Below, one piece after another: positions 1 through 6,027 of a stretch of 8,825 bases of DNA (positions are counted from its first letter, which is position 1; each line of letters opens with the position of its first letter). This DNA is from FW021-bin31 sp964558275 (lineage in GTDB: Bacteria; Bacteroidota; Bacteroidia; Chitinophagales; Chitinophagaceae), in contig CAZLDH010000120.1 in assembly GCA_964558275.1 (NCBI GenBank), forward strand, positions 1 through 8,825, given 5' to 3'. The notes under the pieces are model-generated. The model was given only the letters and a program-made list of their open reading frames with translations. It was not told the origin of the DNA and did not search any database. A program made the position numbers and the translations under genes.

Positions 1-194
1 AGTGCATTATTGGGGTTTTCCACCGTAGGATCAGAATAAAGAATACCTTTTTGTCCGCTGGTATAAGTGACCTGGTTAGCCAATATTTTATTCTGTGCAA
101 AACTTTGACCTGCCATCAATAGCAACAATATGCATGCAAAAAGTGCACGATGAAGTCCTTTTTTTATTCCTTTGGTATTAACTATTCCTTCCAT
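1..194 (-). CDS. Secreted protein, N-terminal fragment (continues outside the window)
   Basis: Reading the minus strand from ATG at 194-192 gives 64 open codons to the window edge. The translation begins MEGIVNTKGIKKGLHRALF, a basic n-region, followed by a hydrophobic stretch (about residues 18-28, ACILLLLMAG) and a Sec signal-peptidase-I-like site at SFA-Q (residues 31-34). The mature protein starts QNKILANQVTYTSGQKG and continues with a DPTVENPNNAL segment. This is clearly an exported protein. The short NP-NA motif just after the signal peptide is reminiscent of large Bacteroidota surface or adhesin-like proteins, but that is a weak impression and no domain can be named from 64 residues. 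No TAnnTTTG promoter box was found upstream (195-300), and the gene faces away from everything else in the window. Existence is well supported; function is unknown. Confidence 0.75.
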   Translation of the reverse strand, partial: MEGIVNTKGIKKGLHRALFACILLLLMAGQSFAQNKILANQVTYTSGQKGILYSDPTVENPNNA

Positions 195-317
195 ATTAAA
201 ATATGTTATTGTATGCTTAATTATATTCTATATTATAAAATCCATTAAAAATTTAAAATCTGAATACTACAAAATTCAAAATCACACATACATTGAGAAA
301 GGATATAATTATCCAGT

Positions 318-368
318 CAGTGTATTAGATGTTCTTTTTTTATACCATCTAATACACTGCATTTTTTT
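318..368 (+). terminator. Perfect 14-bp inverted repeat followed by a T tract (terminator-like)
   Basis: CAGTGTATTAGATG (318-331) is exactly reverse-complementary to CATCTAATACACTG (346-359), with a 14-base T-rich loop (332-345). Two bases later comes a run of seven T (362-368). On the plus strand this is the shape of an intrinsic terminator, although the stem has only 5 G/C pairs in 14. No plus-strand gene precedes it, so it may instead end an antisense or small transcript, or be an operator. Confidence 0.45.
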
Positions 369-663
369 CATTGAAATCCCGGAATATATCGCCTACCGTT
401 TTAGCTTAGGTAATCTTCATAGGAAAAATGAGGAAGTGTGGATTTTAATTCAATAGATTGGGATTAGGTTAAAAATTAATATTTTTTATTCAGTCTCTAT
501 TTCTTGATCACGTTTGTCTATTCGACTTATATATTATAATTCAATGTAAAGATAAAAGATTTCACTACAGATTAACAAAAAATCAGGCTTACAGAATCCT
601 TACAAATATTCTATTTTATTTATTTATAAAAAAGTTACAATTTATAGTATTACAAAACACTTA

Positions 664-695
664 CAGTTTATTACTACTTAATTATCAGTTTATTA
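664..695 (+). repeat. Direct repeat CAGTTTATTA, 22-base period
   Basis: Two identical decamers, at 664-673 and 686-695, are spaced by 22 bases, about two helical turns. They sit in the AT-rich gap, so chance is a real possibility. If functional they would present two protein sites on one face of the DNA. Confidence 0.3.
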
Positions 696-927
696 TAACA
701 GTATTAAATATTATAAGTATAAATACTCTTTTATCTTTATAAAGGATAACCCCCTATTTATTTCCTCTTTCAAAATGAAGAATCTAAAATTTAATAATAT
801 TTTTACATTCAGCTAGACGAATAGCTTCAGGCTTATATCACAGAATGTTAAACGTGTAATTTTGGAGAAATGGAGCTTCATTTTATATGCTCTTCTAAAT
901 ATTATATCGTAAATTTTCCAGCCTCTA

Positions 928-2643
928 TTAGGACAAGTCATTCAATAAATTCTCCACAGGATTTTCAGCGCTTAGATTCAATTTTTTCACCAATCTATAC
1001 CGGGTTACTTGCAGACTATTGGAAGATATTCCCAACATATGCCCCATTTCTTTATTGGAAAGTTTCAATTTTGACAATGTCAGGTACCGAAGTAAGGATG
1101 GTGTAATTTGAGGATATCTGTCTTTTACTTTTCCCATAAACCCAGGATATGCCTTTTCAAAGAGATGCTTAAACTGTTCCCAGTCTTCTTCCGTCAATAT
1201 AGACTGCTGTCTTAATGTTTCCAGGCGTACACTACAGGATATTGCCTGGGCATCCTTTTTCAAATCTTGAATGATTTGATTCTTTCTTACAACTTCTTTT
1301 GTAAAGTTTTCTAATTCTATGGAAGCCTTCTCAATTTTATGCTGACTTTCGCGTAAGGAGAGCTTCGTATTCTTTAATTGTAATCGCCTTTTAGACATAC
1401 GTCTATATTGTCTATAATGGAGAAAAAGCAAAAGCAATAAAACAAAAATAAAAACCCCAATCCATAAATTATTCCTCGCCGTCTCACTATTATTTTCTGC
1501 TATCAGACGCGTTCTTCCTAATTGTTGATGCTGCATATTAATTCTCTGCTGCGCTTTAATACTTTTTAAACTACTATACTTTGCATCAAAATTTTTAATC
1601 GCCACAATGGTAGAATCTAAATACAATGTAGCATTCGTGAATTGCCCCTTGGCACTACACCATTTACTCATCACAGGATACCATAATCTCAACTGATTGG
1701 AAGCTTCAGAGATAGAAATATAACGACGTGCTTTTTGCAGATATTCCTTAACGGTCAATAAATTATTTCGTTTCAAATTAATCTCCGCCAGAGAAATTAA
1801 TGCAGCTGCACTACGTTTCCAATTCTTTTTCTTTTCTGCATGTTTATAATCTTTCTTTAAGAGCGGAATCGCTTTTCGGTATTGCCCTAACTGGTAAAAA
1901 CTTTGCCCCATGTTTCCCCGTGTCTTCGTTAACCAAGCTTTTTTAGTTGAATCATTTTCTAAAGAATCAATCCGAGTAAACCATTCATTGGCCTGTTTAT
2001 ACTTTTTTAATTTTTGATAGCACAATCCCAAAGTATTCATCACATCAGCTAAAGCCCAACTATTATAAACCGTTTCATGTATAACAGTCGCCGCATTTAA
2101 ATAGCGAATAGCACCTTTGTAATCTTTAAAAGCATAATACGCCTTGCCTATCATTTTCAAATCCAGCACTTTATCAGGATACGACAAGGATGTTACCTGT
2201 TTCAAAAGTTTTGCCATCTCTCGAAAATGTACAAAAGCATTCACATAATCTTCTAAGTCATACCAATATATGGAGGCTTGTTTTTTATGTGCCCGAATGG
2301 CAATTGGGAGATACTCTTTTTTTGTCGCCTGAGCTGTAGTATTTGTTAATAGCTCCAGACTCTTTTGGTAACGTTCACACTTGTCTGCCAGATAACTACC
2401 CCAAAACAGATTCATCTCCAGAGCCAAACTTTCATCAGCATAATCGTAAGCAAAATCCTTAATTTTCTGCGACTTAGCATAAGCTGCTGCAGAATCAAGT
2501 TGCATTAATTCGGCATATAAATTCTTCAAAGGTGCTATTTCTTCGGCATAAGGATGATGCAAAAGAATATCATATTGAGCATGAGCATCATGCCAAAAGC
2601 TCAACAAAAGGATAATCGCAAAAAGGGAGTAATTTTTGATCAT
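928..2643 (-). CDS. Membrane-anchored TPR protein with C-terminal LuxR-like helix-turn-helix (one-component regulator)
   Basis: The protein is 571 residues from ATG at 2643-2641. It opens with a Sec signal peptide (residues 1-22, cleavage AHA-QYD). A helical region with tetratricopeptide-type repeats follows, clearest at about 163-188, 199-227, 242-272 and 280-308. Then come one membrane segment (about 392-410, LWIGVFIFVLLLLLFLHY) with a basic stop-transfer tail, a charged coiled coil (412-467) and a LuxR/GerE-like helix-turn-helix (about 511-563, LSNKEMGHMLGISSNSLQ then RYRLVKKL). No kinase or receiver domain is present. In Bacteroidota this architecture is read as periplasmic sensing by TPRs linked across the membrane to a cytoplasmic DNA-binding end. 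The frame extends 13 codons further up to 2682, but a TAnnTTTG box at 2687-2680 would place transcription start near 2674, and only the shorter form begins with a proper signal peptide. Targets are unknown; the divergent exporter gene is one candidate. Confidence 0.85.
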   Translation of the reverse strand: MIKNYSLFAIILLLSFWHDAHAQYDILLHHPYAEEIAPLKNLYAELMQLDSAAAYAKSQKIKDFAYDYADESLALEMNLFWGSYLADKCERYQKSLELLTNTTAQATKKEYLPIAIRAHKKQASIYWYDLEDYVNAFVHFREMAKLLKQVTSLSYPDKVLDLKMIGKAYYAFKDYKGAIRYLNAATVIHETVYNSWALADVMNTLGLCYQKLKKYKQANEWFTRIDSLENDSTKKAWLTKTRGNMGQSFYQLGQYRKAIPLLKKDYKHAEKKKNWKRSAAALISLAEINLKRNNLLTVKEYLQKARRYISISEASNQLRLWYPVMSKWCSAKGQFTNATLYLDSTIVAIKNFDAKYSSLKSIKAQQRINMQHQQLGRTRLIAENNSETARNNLWIGVFIFVLLLLLFLHYRQYRRMSKRRLQLKNTKLSLRESQHKIEKASIELENFTKEVVRKNQIIQDLKKDAQAISCSVRLETLRQQSILTEEDWEQFKHLFEKAYPGFMGKVKDRYPQITPSLLRYLTLSKLKLSNKEMGHMLGISSNSLQVTRYRLVKKLNLSAENPVENLLNDLS

Positions 2644-2679
2644 CAATAGGTTAATATATTGGTTACCATAGGTAAAATG

Positions 2680-2687
2680 CAAATATA
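2680..2687 (-). promoter_or_regulatory. Promoter -7 box TATATTTG of the TPR regulator
   Basis: On the minus strand 2687-2680 reads TATATTTG, a full match to the Bacteroidota -7 element TAnnTTTG, and continues with CA. Transcription would start near 2674, leaving a leader of about 30 bases before ATG at 2643. No -33 TTG/TTTG box is evident at the expected spacing. The box falls inside the longer reading frame that starts at 2682, and so decides against that start. Confidence 0.6.
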
Positions 2688-2767
2688 AATCCGGAAGTTA
2701 ACATCCTGAAATTTTCTACAACGTCAATGAAGAAAATAATTCCATATTTCACATTTTACTTTAAATA

Positions 2768-2789
2768 AAAGTATAAATATAAATACTTT
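2768..2789. promoter_or_regulatory. Inverted repeat AAAGTAT-N8-ATACTTT between divergent genes
   Basis: AAAGTAT (2768-2774) and ATACTTT (2783-2789) form 7-base inverted arms around AAATATAA. The site lies between the divergent TPR regulator and LysE-type exporter genes, about 95 bases upstream of the regulator's likely transcription start. A related but tighter motif (AGTAT-AA-ATACT) lies at 716-727, beyond the regulator's other end. It could be an operator, but the AT-rich context makes a chance match possible. Confidence 0.3.
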
Positions 2790-2856
2790 ATATTGATAAT
2801 CAAAAACATGTTTCGACTAAATATATAAATTGGGATAAAACATTTACTTTTTTTAT

Positions 2857-2864
2857 TAACTTGC
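2857..2864 (+). promoter_or_regulatory. Possible degenerate -7 box of the LysE-type exporter
   Basis: TAACTTGC at 2857-2864 resembles TAnnTTTG with one T missing. TTGGG at 2830-2834 could be a -33 element, but the 24-base gap is longer than the usual 19-21. It would give a leader of about 50 bases before ATG at 2920. This is the best candidate in the interval, not a strong one. Confidence 0.25.
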
Positions 2865-2919
2865 CCTTTTTTAGAGGGATTCTTCCATGTAAAAAAAGGA
2901 TTACCGATTCAATCAAAGT

Positions 2920-3570
2920 ATGCTAACCTCTTTTATTGCAGGATTGGGCCTGGGGCTATTTATTTCCCTTTCGATGGGACCTGTTATCTTTATGATTATC
3001 AAATACAGCATTAATGATGGATTTAAAGCCGGATTAAGTTTTGTAACAGGCGTTTCCGCCAGTGATATCATGTATGTCATCTTAGGGAATGTGGCTACTG
3101 CTTTCATTTATGAATTAGACGGACTTAAAACGATCATCGGTGTTGCAGGAGGTATTGTCCTTATTATCATTGGTGTTTATGGTCTCTTCTTTAAAGATGT
3201 AACGATAAAATCGGGAGAGGAGGATCGGAAAGAAGAAATCAAAGCCAATAAGGGTCATTTTTTTCGAATATGGCTATCCGGTTTTTTGATGAATACTTTA
3301 AATCCGGGTGTTCTCATTTTATGGTTGGGAGTTTGTACTGCCAATAGTGCACTTTCCGCTAATCATCGCATTATACTTTTCATTACAGCACTGGTGTTCG
3401 TACTCACTGCGGATATAACCAAAGTTTTTTTTGCCGATAAAATCCGTCATAGAATAACACTAAAAACAGTCTCTATACTCAATAAAATAGCCTCTATTAG
3501 CATGCTTATTTTTGGTACATTATTGATTTATGCCGTATTATTTCAGATGGATCGTTTCTTTTCAAATTAG
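2920..3570 (+). CDS. LysE/RhtB family translocator (putative amino-acid exporter)
   Basis: This 216-residue inner-membrane protein matches the LysE/RhtB superfamily in length (about 200-220) and layout. Six hydrophobic segments lie near residues 4-27, 40-63, 70-91, 118-141, 150-171 and 188-208, with a charged cytoplasmic loop between the third and fourth (about 92-116, GEEDRKEEIKANK). Family motifs are the N-terminal GLFISLSMGPVIF with the conserved Gly-Pro, then NDGFKAGL, and GFLMNTLNPGVLILWLG at the start of segment four. Relatives export amino acids or small metabolites by proton antiport; the substrate here cannot be told. The start at 2920 puts the first segment right at the N terminus, as is usual. 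The gene stands alone and is divergent from the TPR/HTH regulator, so regulation by it is conceivable but unproven. No clear terminator follows it. Confidence 0.85.
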   Translation: MLTSFIAGLGLGLFISLSMGPVIFMIIKYSINDGFKAGLSFVTGVSASDIMYVILGNVATAFIYELDGLKTIIGVAGGIVLIIIGVYGLFFKDVTIKSGEEDRKEEIKANKGHFFRIWLSGFLMNTLNPGVLILWLGVCTANSALSANHRIILFITALVFVLTADITKVFFADKIRHRITLKTVSILNKIASISMLIFGTLLIYAVLFQMDRFFSN

Positions 3571-3660
3571 AGTAAAATCCCTCTCCTCCCAAACCAGAAA
3601 TATTGGTACGGGAATGTATTCAATCCATCTATTCCACATCCAATCAATCACAAAAATACG

Positions 3661-3668
3661 TACCTTTG
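3661..3668 (+). promoter_or_regulatory. Promoter -7 box TACCTTTG of the B12 riboswitch operon
   Basis: TACCTTTG fully matches the Bacteroidota -7 element TAnnTTTG. The predicted transcription start, 4-7 bases downstream (about 3672-3675), coincides with the first paired base of riboswitch helix P1 (3673), which supports both calls. No good -33 element is seen in 3635-3645. GGTACG (3605-3610) is the inverse of CGTACC (3659-3664), which overlaps the box, but six bases is little evidence. Confidence 0.65.
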
Positions 3669-3672
3669 TGGC

Positions 3673-3851
3673 TGCATTTGGTTTTTATAGCAATTCATAA
3701 CTATAAATGAAAAGGGAATCCGGTAAAAATCCGGAGCTGACCCGCAACTGTATGCTCTACAACCCGGCTATACTTGATAGTCACTGTTCATCTGAAGCTG
3801 AATGGGAAGGCTAAGCAAAGGGGGAGCAAGCCAGAAGACCTGCCAAAAGCA
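3673..3851 (+). promoter_or_regulatory. Cobalamin riboswitch aptamer
   Basis: The conserved core is plain. AAAGGGAATCCGG at 3711-3723 runs into the CCGGAGCTGACCCGCAACTG element (3731-3750), and the B12 box GCCAGAAGACCTGCC is at 3830-3844, against the usual AGCCAGGAGACCTGCC. Closing helix P1 can be drawn between 3673-3681 (TGCATTTGG) and 3843-3851 (CCAAAAGCA) with one A-A mismatch. An internal helix pairs TGCTC (3753-3757) with GAGCA (3824-3828). It binds a B12 form and normally represses the downstream genes when cobalamin is plentiful. It sits just ahead of the BtuB-like receptor, its commonest target. I cannot tell adenosylcobalamin from hydroxo- or methylcobalamin selectivity by eye. Confidence 0.93.
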
Positions 3852-3943
3852 TAATATACTCCAAAGACTTTCGGGGATTGAAGTCGGAGCAGGATATTAT
3901 TGTATCCCCTCCTGCCCTTTTCCCCCGGTTATTGAGAGTTGAG
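3852..3943 (+). promoter_or_regulatory. Riboswitch expression platform with competing hairpins
   Basis: A long hairpin runs from 3851 to 3900: ATAATAT/ATATTAT (3851-3857 with 3894-3900), CTCC/GGAG (3859-3862 with 3886-3889) and GACTT/AAGTC (3866-3870 with 3881-3885), with loop TCGGGGATTG. A competing stem pairs GCAGGA (3889-3894) with TCCTGC (3910-3915) and cannot coexist with the long hairpin. The loop GGGGAT (3873-3878) is also complementary to ATCCCC (3904-3909). Only four T (3918-3921) follow the second stem, so termination would be weak. Control of translation, or of a kissing contact with the aptamer, is equally possible. Confidence 0.6.
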
Positions 3944-3966
3944 ATGAAATTTAAAATAAAATTATT

Positions 3967-6006
3967 TTGCAACGCTACCTGGGTTTTATCATTGGTATTC
4001 TTCTTTTATCCTTAGGAAAGGTAAAAGCATATTCTTTCGAAGATACCTCCTTACTCAGAAGGTCATTCATTGACACACTCCCCGATTATCAATTAAAAGA
4101 AGTGCTCATTCAATCTCGAAAAATTCATGACAAGGAATTAAGATCACCAATGCCGGTACAAATTATGGATAAAGAAAGTATAGAAAACCTGAATAACCTT
4201 TCTGTGGCAGATGCTATTCGCTACTTTTCCGGTACACAACTCAAAGACTATGGCGGCATAGGCGGGTTAAAAACGATGAATGTCCGCAGTATGGGTTCTC
4301 ATCATACCACCGTATTTTACAACGGGATGCCACTAGGAAATGCCCAAAACGGACAAGTTGATTTAGGTAGAATATCACTTCAAAACATCAGTCTAATTAA
4401 ATTATATCAAGCACAAAGTAACAATTTATTTCAACCGGCGCAGGCTTTTGCTTCAGGTGCTACTTTATACTTAGAAACCAAGGTTCCCACATTCAAAAAG
4501 AACAATAAAACAAATCTGAAAGCCTCCTTTCAAACTGGTTCTTTCGGACTACTCAACCCAAGCCTCAATTGGGAGCAAAAAATCAGTACCAACATCAGCA
4601 GCAGCCTATCGACAGAATATACCACCGCCAACGGGAGATATCCCTTCCAATACGCCAATGGCTCCTTTGACACCAGTGCGATACGCCAAAATGCGGATAT
4701 CACTGCATGGCGAATGGAAGCCGGCTTCTATGGACAATTTCCAGATAGCAGTACCTGGCGGATACAAGCCTACCACTATCAATCTAAAAGAGGCTTACCG
4801 GGTGCAGCAGTCTCCAATCATTTTGAAAACCATCAACGCCTTTGGAACAAAGACCAATTTATTCAAGCAAAATGGAATAAAATATTCAATCCCAATTATG
4901 CTATAAAAATCAATACAAAATACGCTTATCATTACACCCGCTATCTCGATCCTTTCTATACAAATAATCAGGGAAAGCTGGAAAACCAATATCAGGATAA
5001 ATCATTTTATGCTTCTCTGGCAAATCAATTTACAATTACCCCCTTTTGGAAAACAGTTTTTTCAGTTGACTATCACTGGAATAAGTTAAATGCCGATGTT
5101 TATCACTTTCCTTTCCCCACACGACATACCATACAGGCTGTAGTTGCCAGCAAACTTCATTTTGAATATTTCCAACTACAAGGAAGCCTCTTAGAAACCT
5201 ATGTAAAGGACGAAGTTGAAAAATATACCGGAGCAGGTAAAAAAACAGAACTCACTCCGACCATTACTACCAGTTGGCAACCTATACGTAAAATCAATAT
5301 TCGGCTTAGAGGATTTTATAAAAACATCTTCCGAATGCCTACTTTCAACGACCTTTATTACACTTTTGTAGGTAACACAAAACTCCAACCTGAATATATA
5401 CAACAATGGGATGCAGGACTTACCTACCACCACTTATTTGCAAACAAAATTTGGAAGTATATTTCGTTTACCGCAGATGTCTATCATAATATTATAACGG
5501 ACAAGATTATAGCTACCCCGGGCACCAACCTCTTTCGCTGGACCATGTCTAACATAGGAAAAGTCGATATCAAAGGTATAGATTTCCAATTAGACAACAG
5601 ATTTCTCTTAGCACAACAATTTTTCCTAAAAATAGGCTTGAATTATACCTATCAGGAAGCCTTGGATGTGACCAATAAGAATTACCAATATAAAAATCAA
5701 ATTCCGTATTCCCCAAAACACAGTGGCTCTGCTATCGCATCTATTGAATGGAAAAGCTGGCACCTCAATTACAGTTTTATATACACCGGCGACCGATACA
5801 GTCAAACTTCCAATATTCAACAATATTACATTCCTGCCTGGTACACCCATGATTTGTCTATAAACAAACAATGGAAATTCAAAGAATGGGGATTTAAGCT
5901 CTCTGCCGAGGTCAATAATTTAGCTAATCAACACTACGATGTTATACAAAACTTTCCCATGCCGGGAAGATCTTATCGCATCGGACTGTCTATACATCTT
6001 TTATAA
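3967..6006 (+). CDS. btuB: BtuB-like TonB-dependent outer-membrane receptor for cobalamin
   Basis: The 679-residue protein has a signal peptide (about 1-21), a TonB-box-like segment (about 43-52, LKEVLIQSRK), a plug domain (about 55-172, with ADAIRYFSGTQLKDYGGIGG and NVRSMGSHHTTVFYNGMPL) and a 22-strand-type beta-barrel to the C terminus, ending YDVIQNFPMPGRSYRIGLSI. It lacks the N-terminal carboxypeptidase-like extension of SusC-type receptors and is close in size to classical BtuB. It would import corrinoids across the outer membrane using TonB-ExbBD energy. B12 specificity is inferred from the cobalamin riboswitch directly upstream and the BtuG-like gene 21 bases downstream. The start is uncertain: the only in-frame candidate is TTG at 3967, because TAA at 3952 closes the frame. 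ATG at 3944 opens a normal-looking signal peptide (MKFKIKLF) in another frame, and one extra T in the run 3965-3968 would join it to this gene. Confidence 0.87.
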   Translation: MQRYLGFIIGILLLSLGKVKAYSFEDTSLLRRSFIDTLPDYQLKEVLIQSRKIHDKELRSPMPVQIMDKESIENLNNLSVADAIRYFSGTQLKDYGGIGGLKTMNVRSMGSHHTTVFYNGMPLGNAQNGQVDLGRISLQNISLIKLYQAQSNNLFQPAQAFASGATLYLETKVPTFKKNNKTNLKASFQTGSFGLLNPSLNWEQKISTNISSSLSTEYTTANGRYPFQYANGSFDTSAIRQNADITAWRMEAGFYGQFPDSSTWRIQAYHYQSKRGLPGAAVSNHFENHQRLWNKDQFIQAKWNKIFNPNYAIKINTKYAYHYTRYLDPFYTNNQGKLENQYQDKSFYASLANQFTITPFWKTVFSVDYHWNKLNADVYHFPFPTRHTIQAVVASKLHFEYFQLQGSLLETYVKDEVEKYTGAGKKTELTPTITTSWQPIRKINIRLRGFYKNIFRMPTFNDLYYTFVGNTKLQPEYIQQWDAGLTYHHLFANKIWKYISFTADVYHNIITDKIIATPGTNLFRWTMSNIGKVDIKGIDFQLDNRFLLAQQFFLKIGLNYTYQEALDVTNKNYQYKNQIPYSPKHSGSAIASIEWKSWHLNYSFIYTGDRYSQTSNIQQYYIPAWYTHDLSINKQWKFKEWGFKLSAEVNNLANQHYDVIQNFPMPGRSYRIGLSIHLL

Positions 6007-6027
6007 ATACAAAAACAAAATCCGAAC

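Larger units (their letters stand above)
195..927. other. AT-rich intergenic gap with no convincing gene
   Basis: This 733-base gap separates the 5' end of the leftmost minus-strand gene from the 3' end of the TPR regulator gene. It is strongly AT-rich, especially 480-760. An open frame at 172-456 (plus, 94 codons) starts inside the antisense of the neighbouring signal peptide, reads straight through a perfect inverted repeat and resembles nothing I recognise, so I do not call it. The gap holds the 318-359 hairpin, a CAGTTTATTA direct repeat (664-673 and 686-695), several TTACA pentamers (589, 600, 635, 650, 661) and an AGTAT-AA-ATACT inverted repeat (716-727). No tRNA, riboswitch or clear promoter box is visible. 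Its unusual size could mean an unannotated small RNA. Confidence 0.6.

Noticed and set aside
172..456. 94-codon plus-strand open frame in the left gap
   Set aside because: It starts in the antisense of a well-supported signal peptide, reads through a perfect inverted repeat, is very AT-rich and matches no family I recognise.
811..826. AGCTA-GACGAA-TAGCT hairpin as terminator of the TPR regulator gene
   Set aside because: The stem is only 5 bp, no T tract follows on the minus strand and it is about 100 bases beyond the stop codon.
870..1106. 78-codon plus-strand open frame with a GGAG sequence before its ATG
   Set aside because: Most of it lies antisense to the helix-turn-helix end of the TPR regulator, whose frame is clearly the real one; its residues look like random translation.
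2643..2682. Longer N terminus of the TPR regulator starting at 2682
   Set aside because: A full-match -7 promoter box overlaps it, and the 13 added residues would bury the signal peptide behind a polar extension.
2913..3107. 64-codon minus-strand open frame
   Set aside because: It is antisense to the first membrane segments of the LysE-type exporter.
4658..5871. Short open frames at 4658-4906 (plus) and at 4795-4989, 5191-5433 and 5626-5871 (minus)
   Set aside because: All lie inside the receptor gene in other frames and show no coding features of their own.
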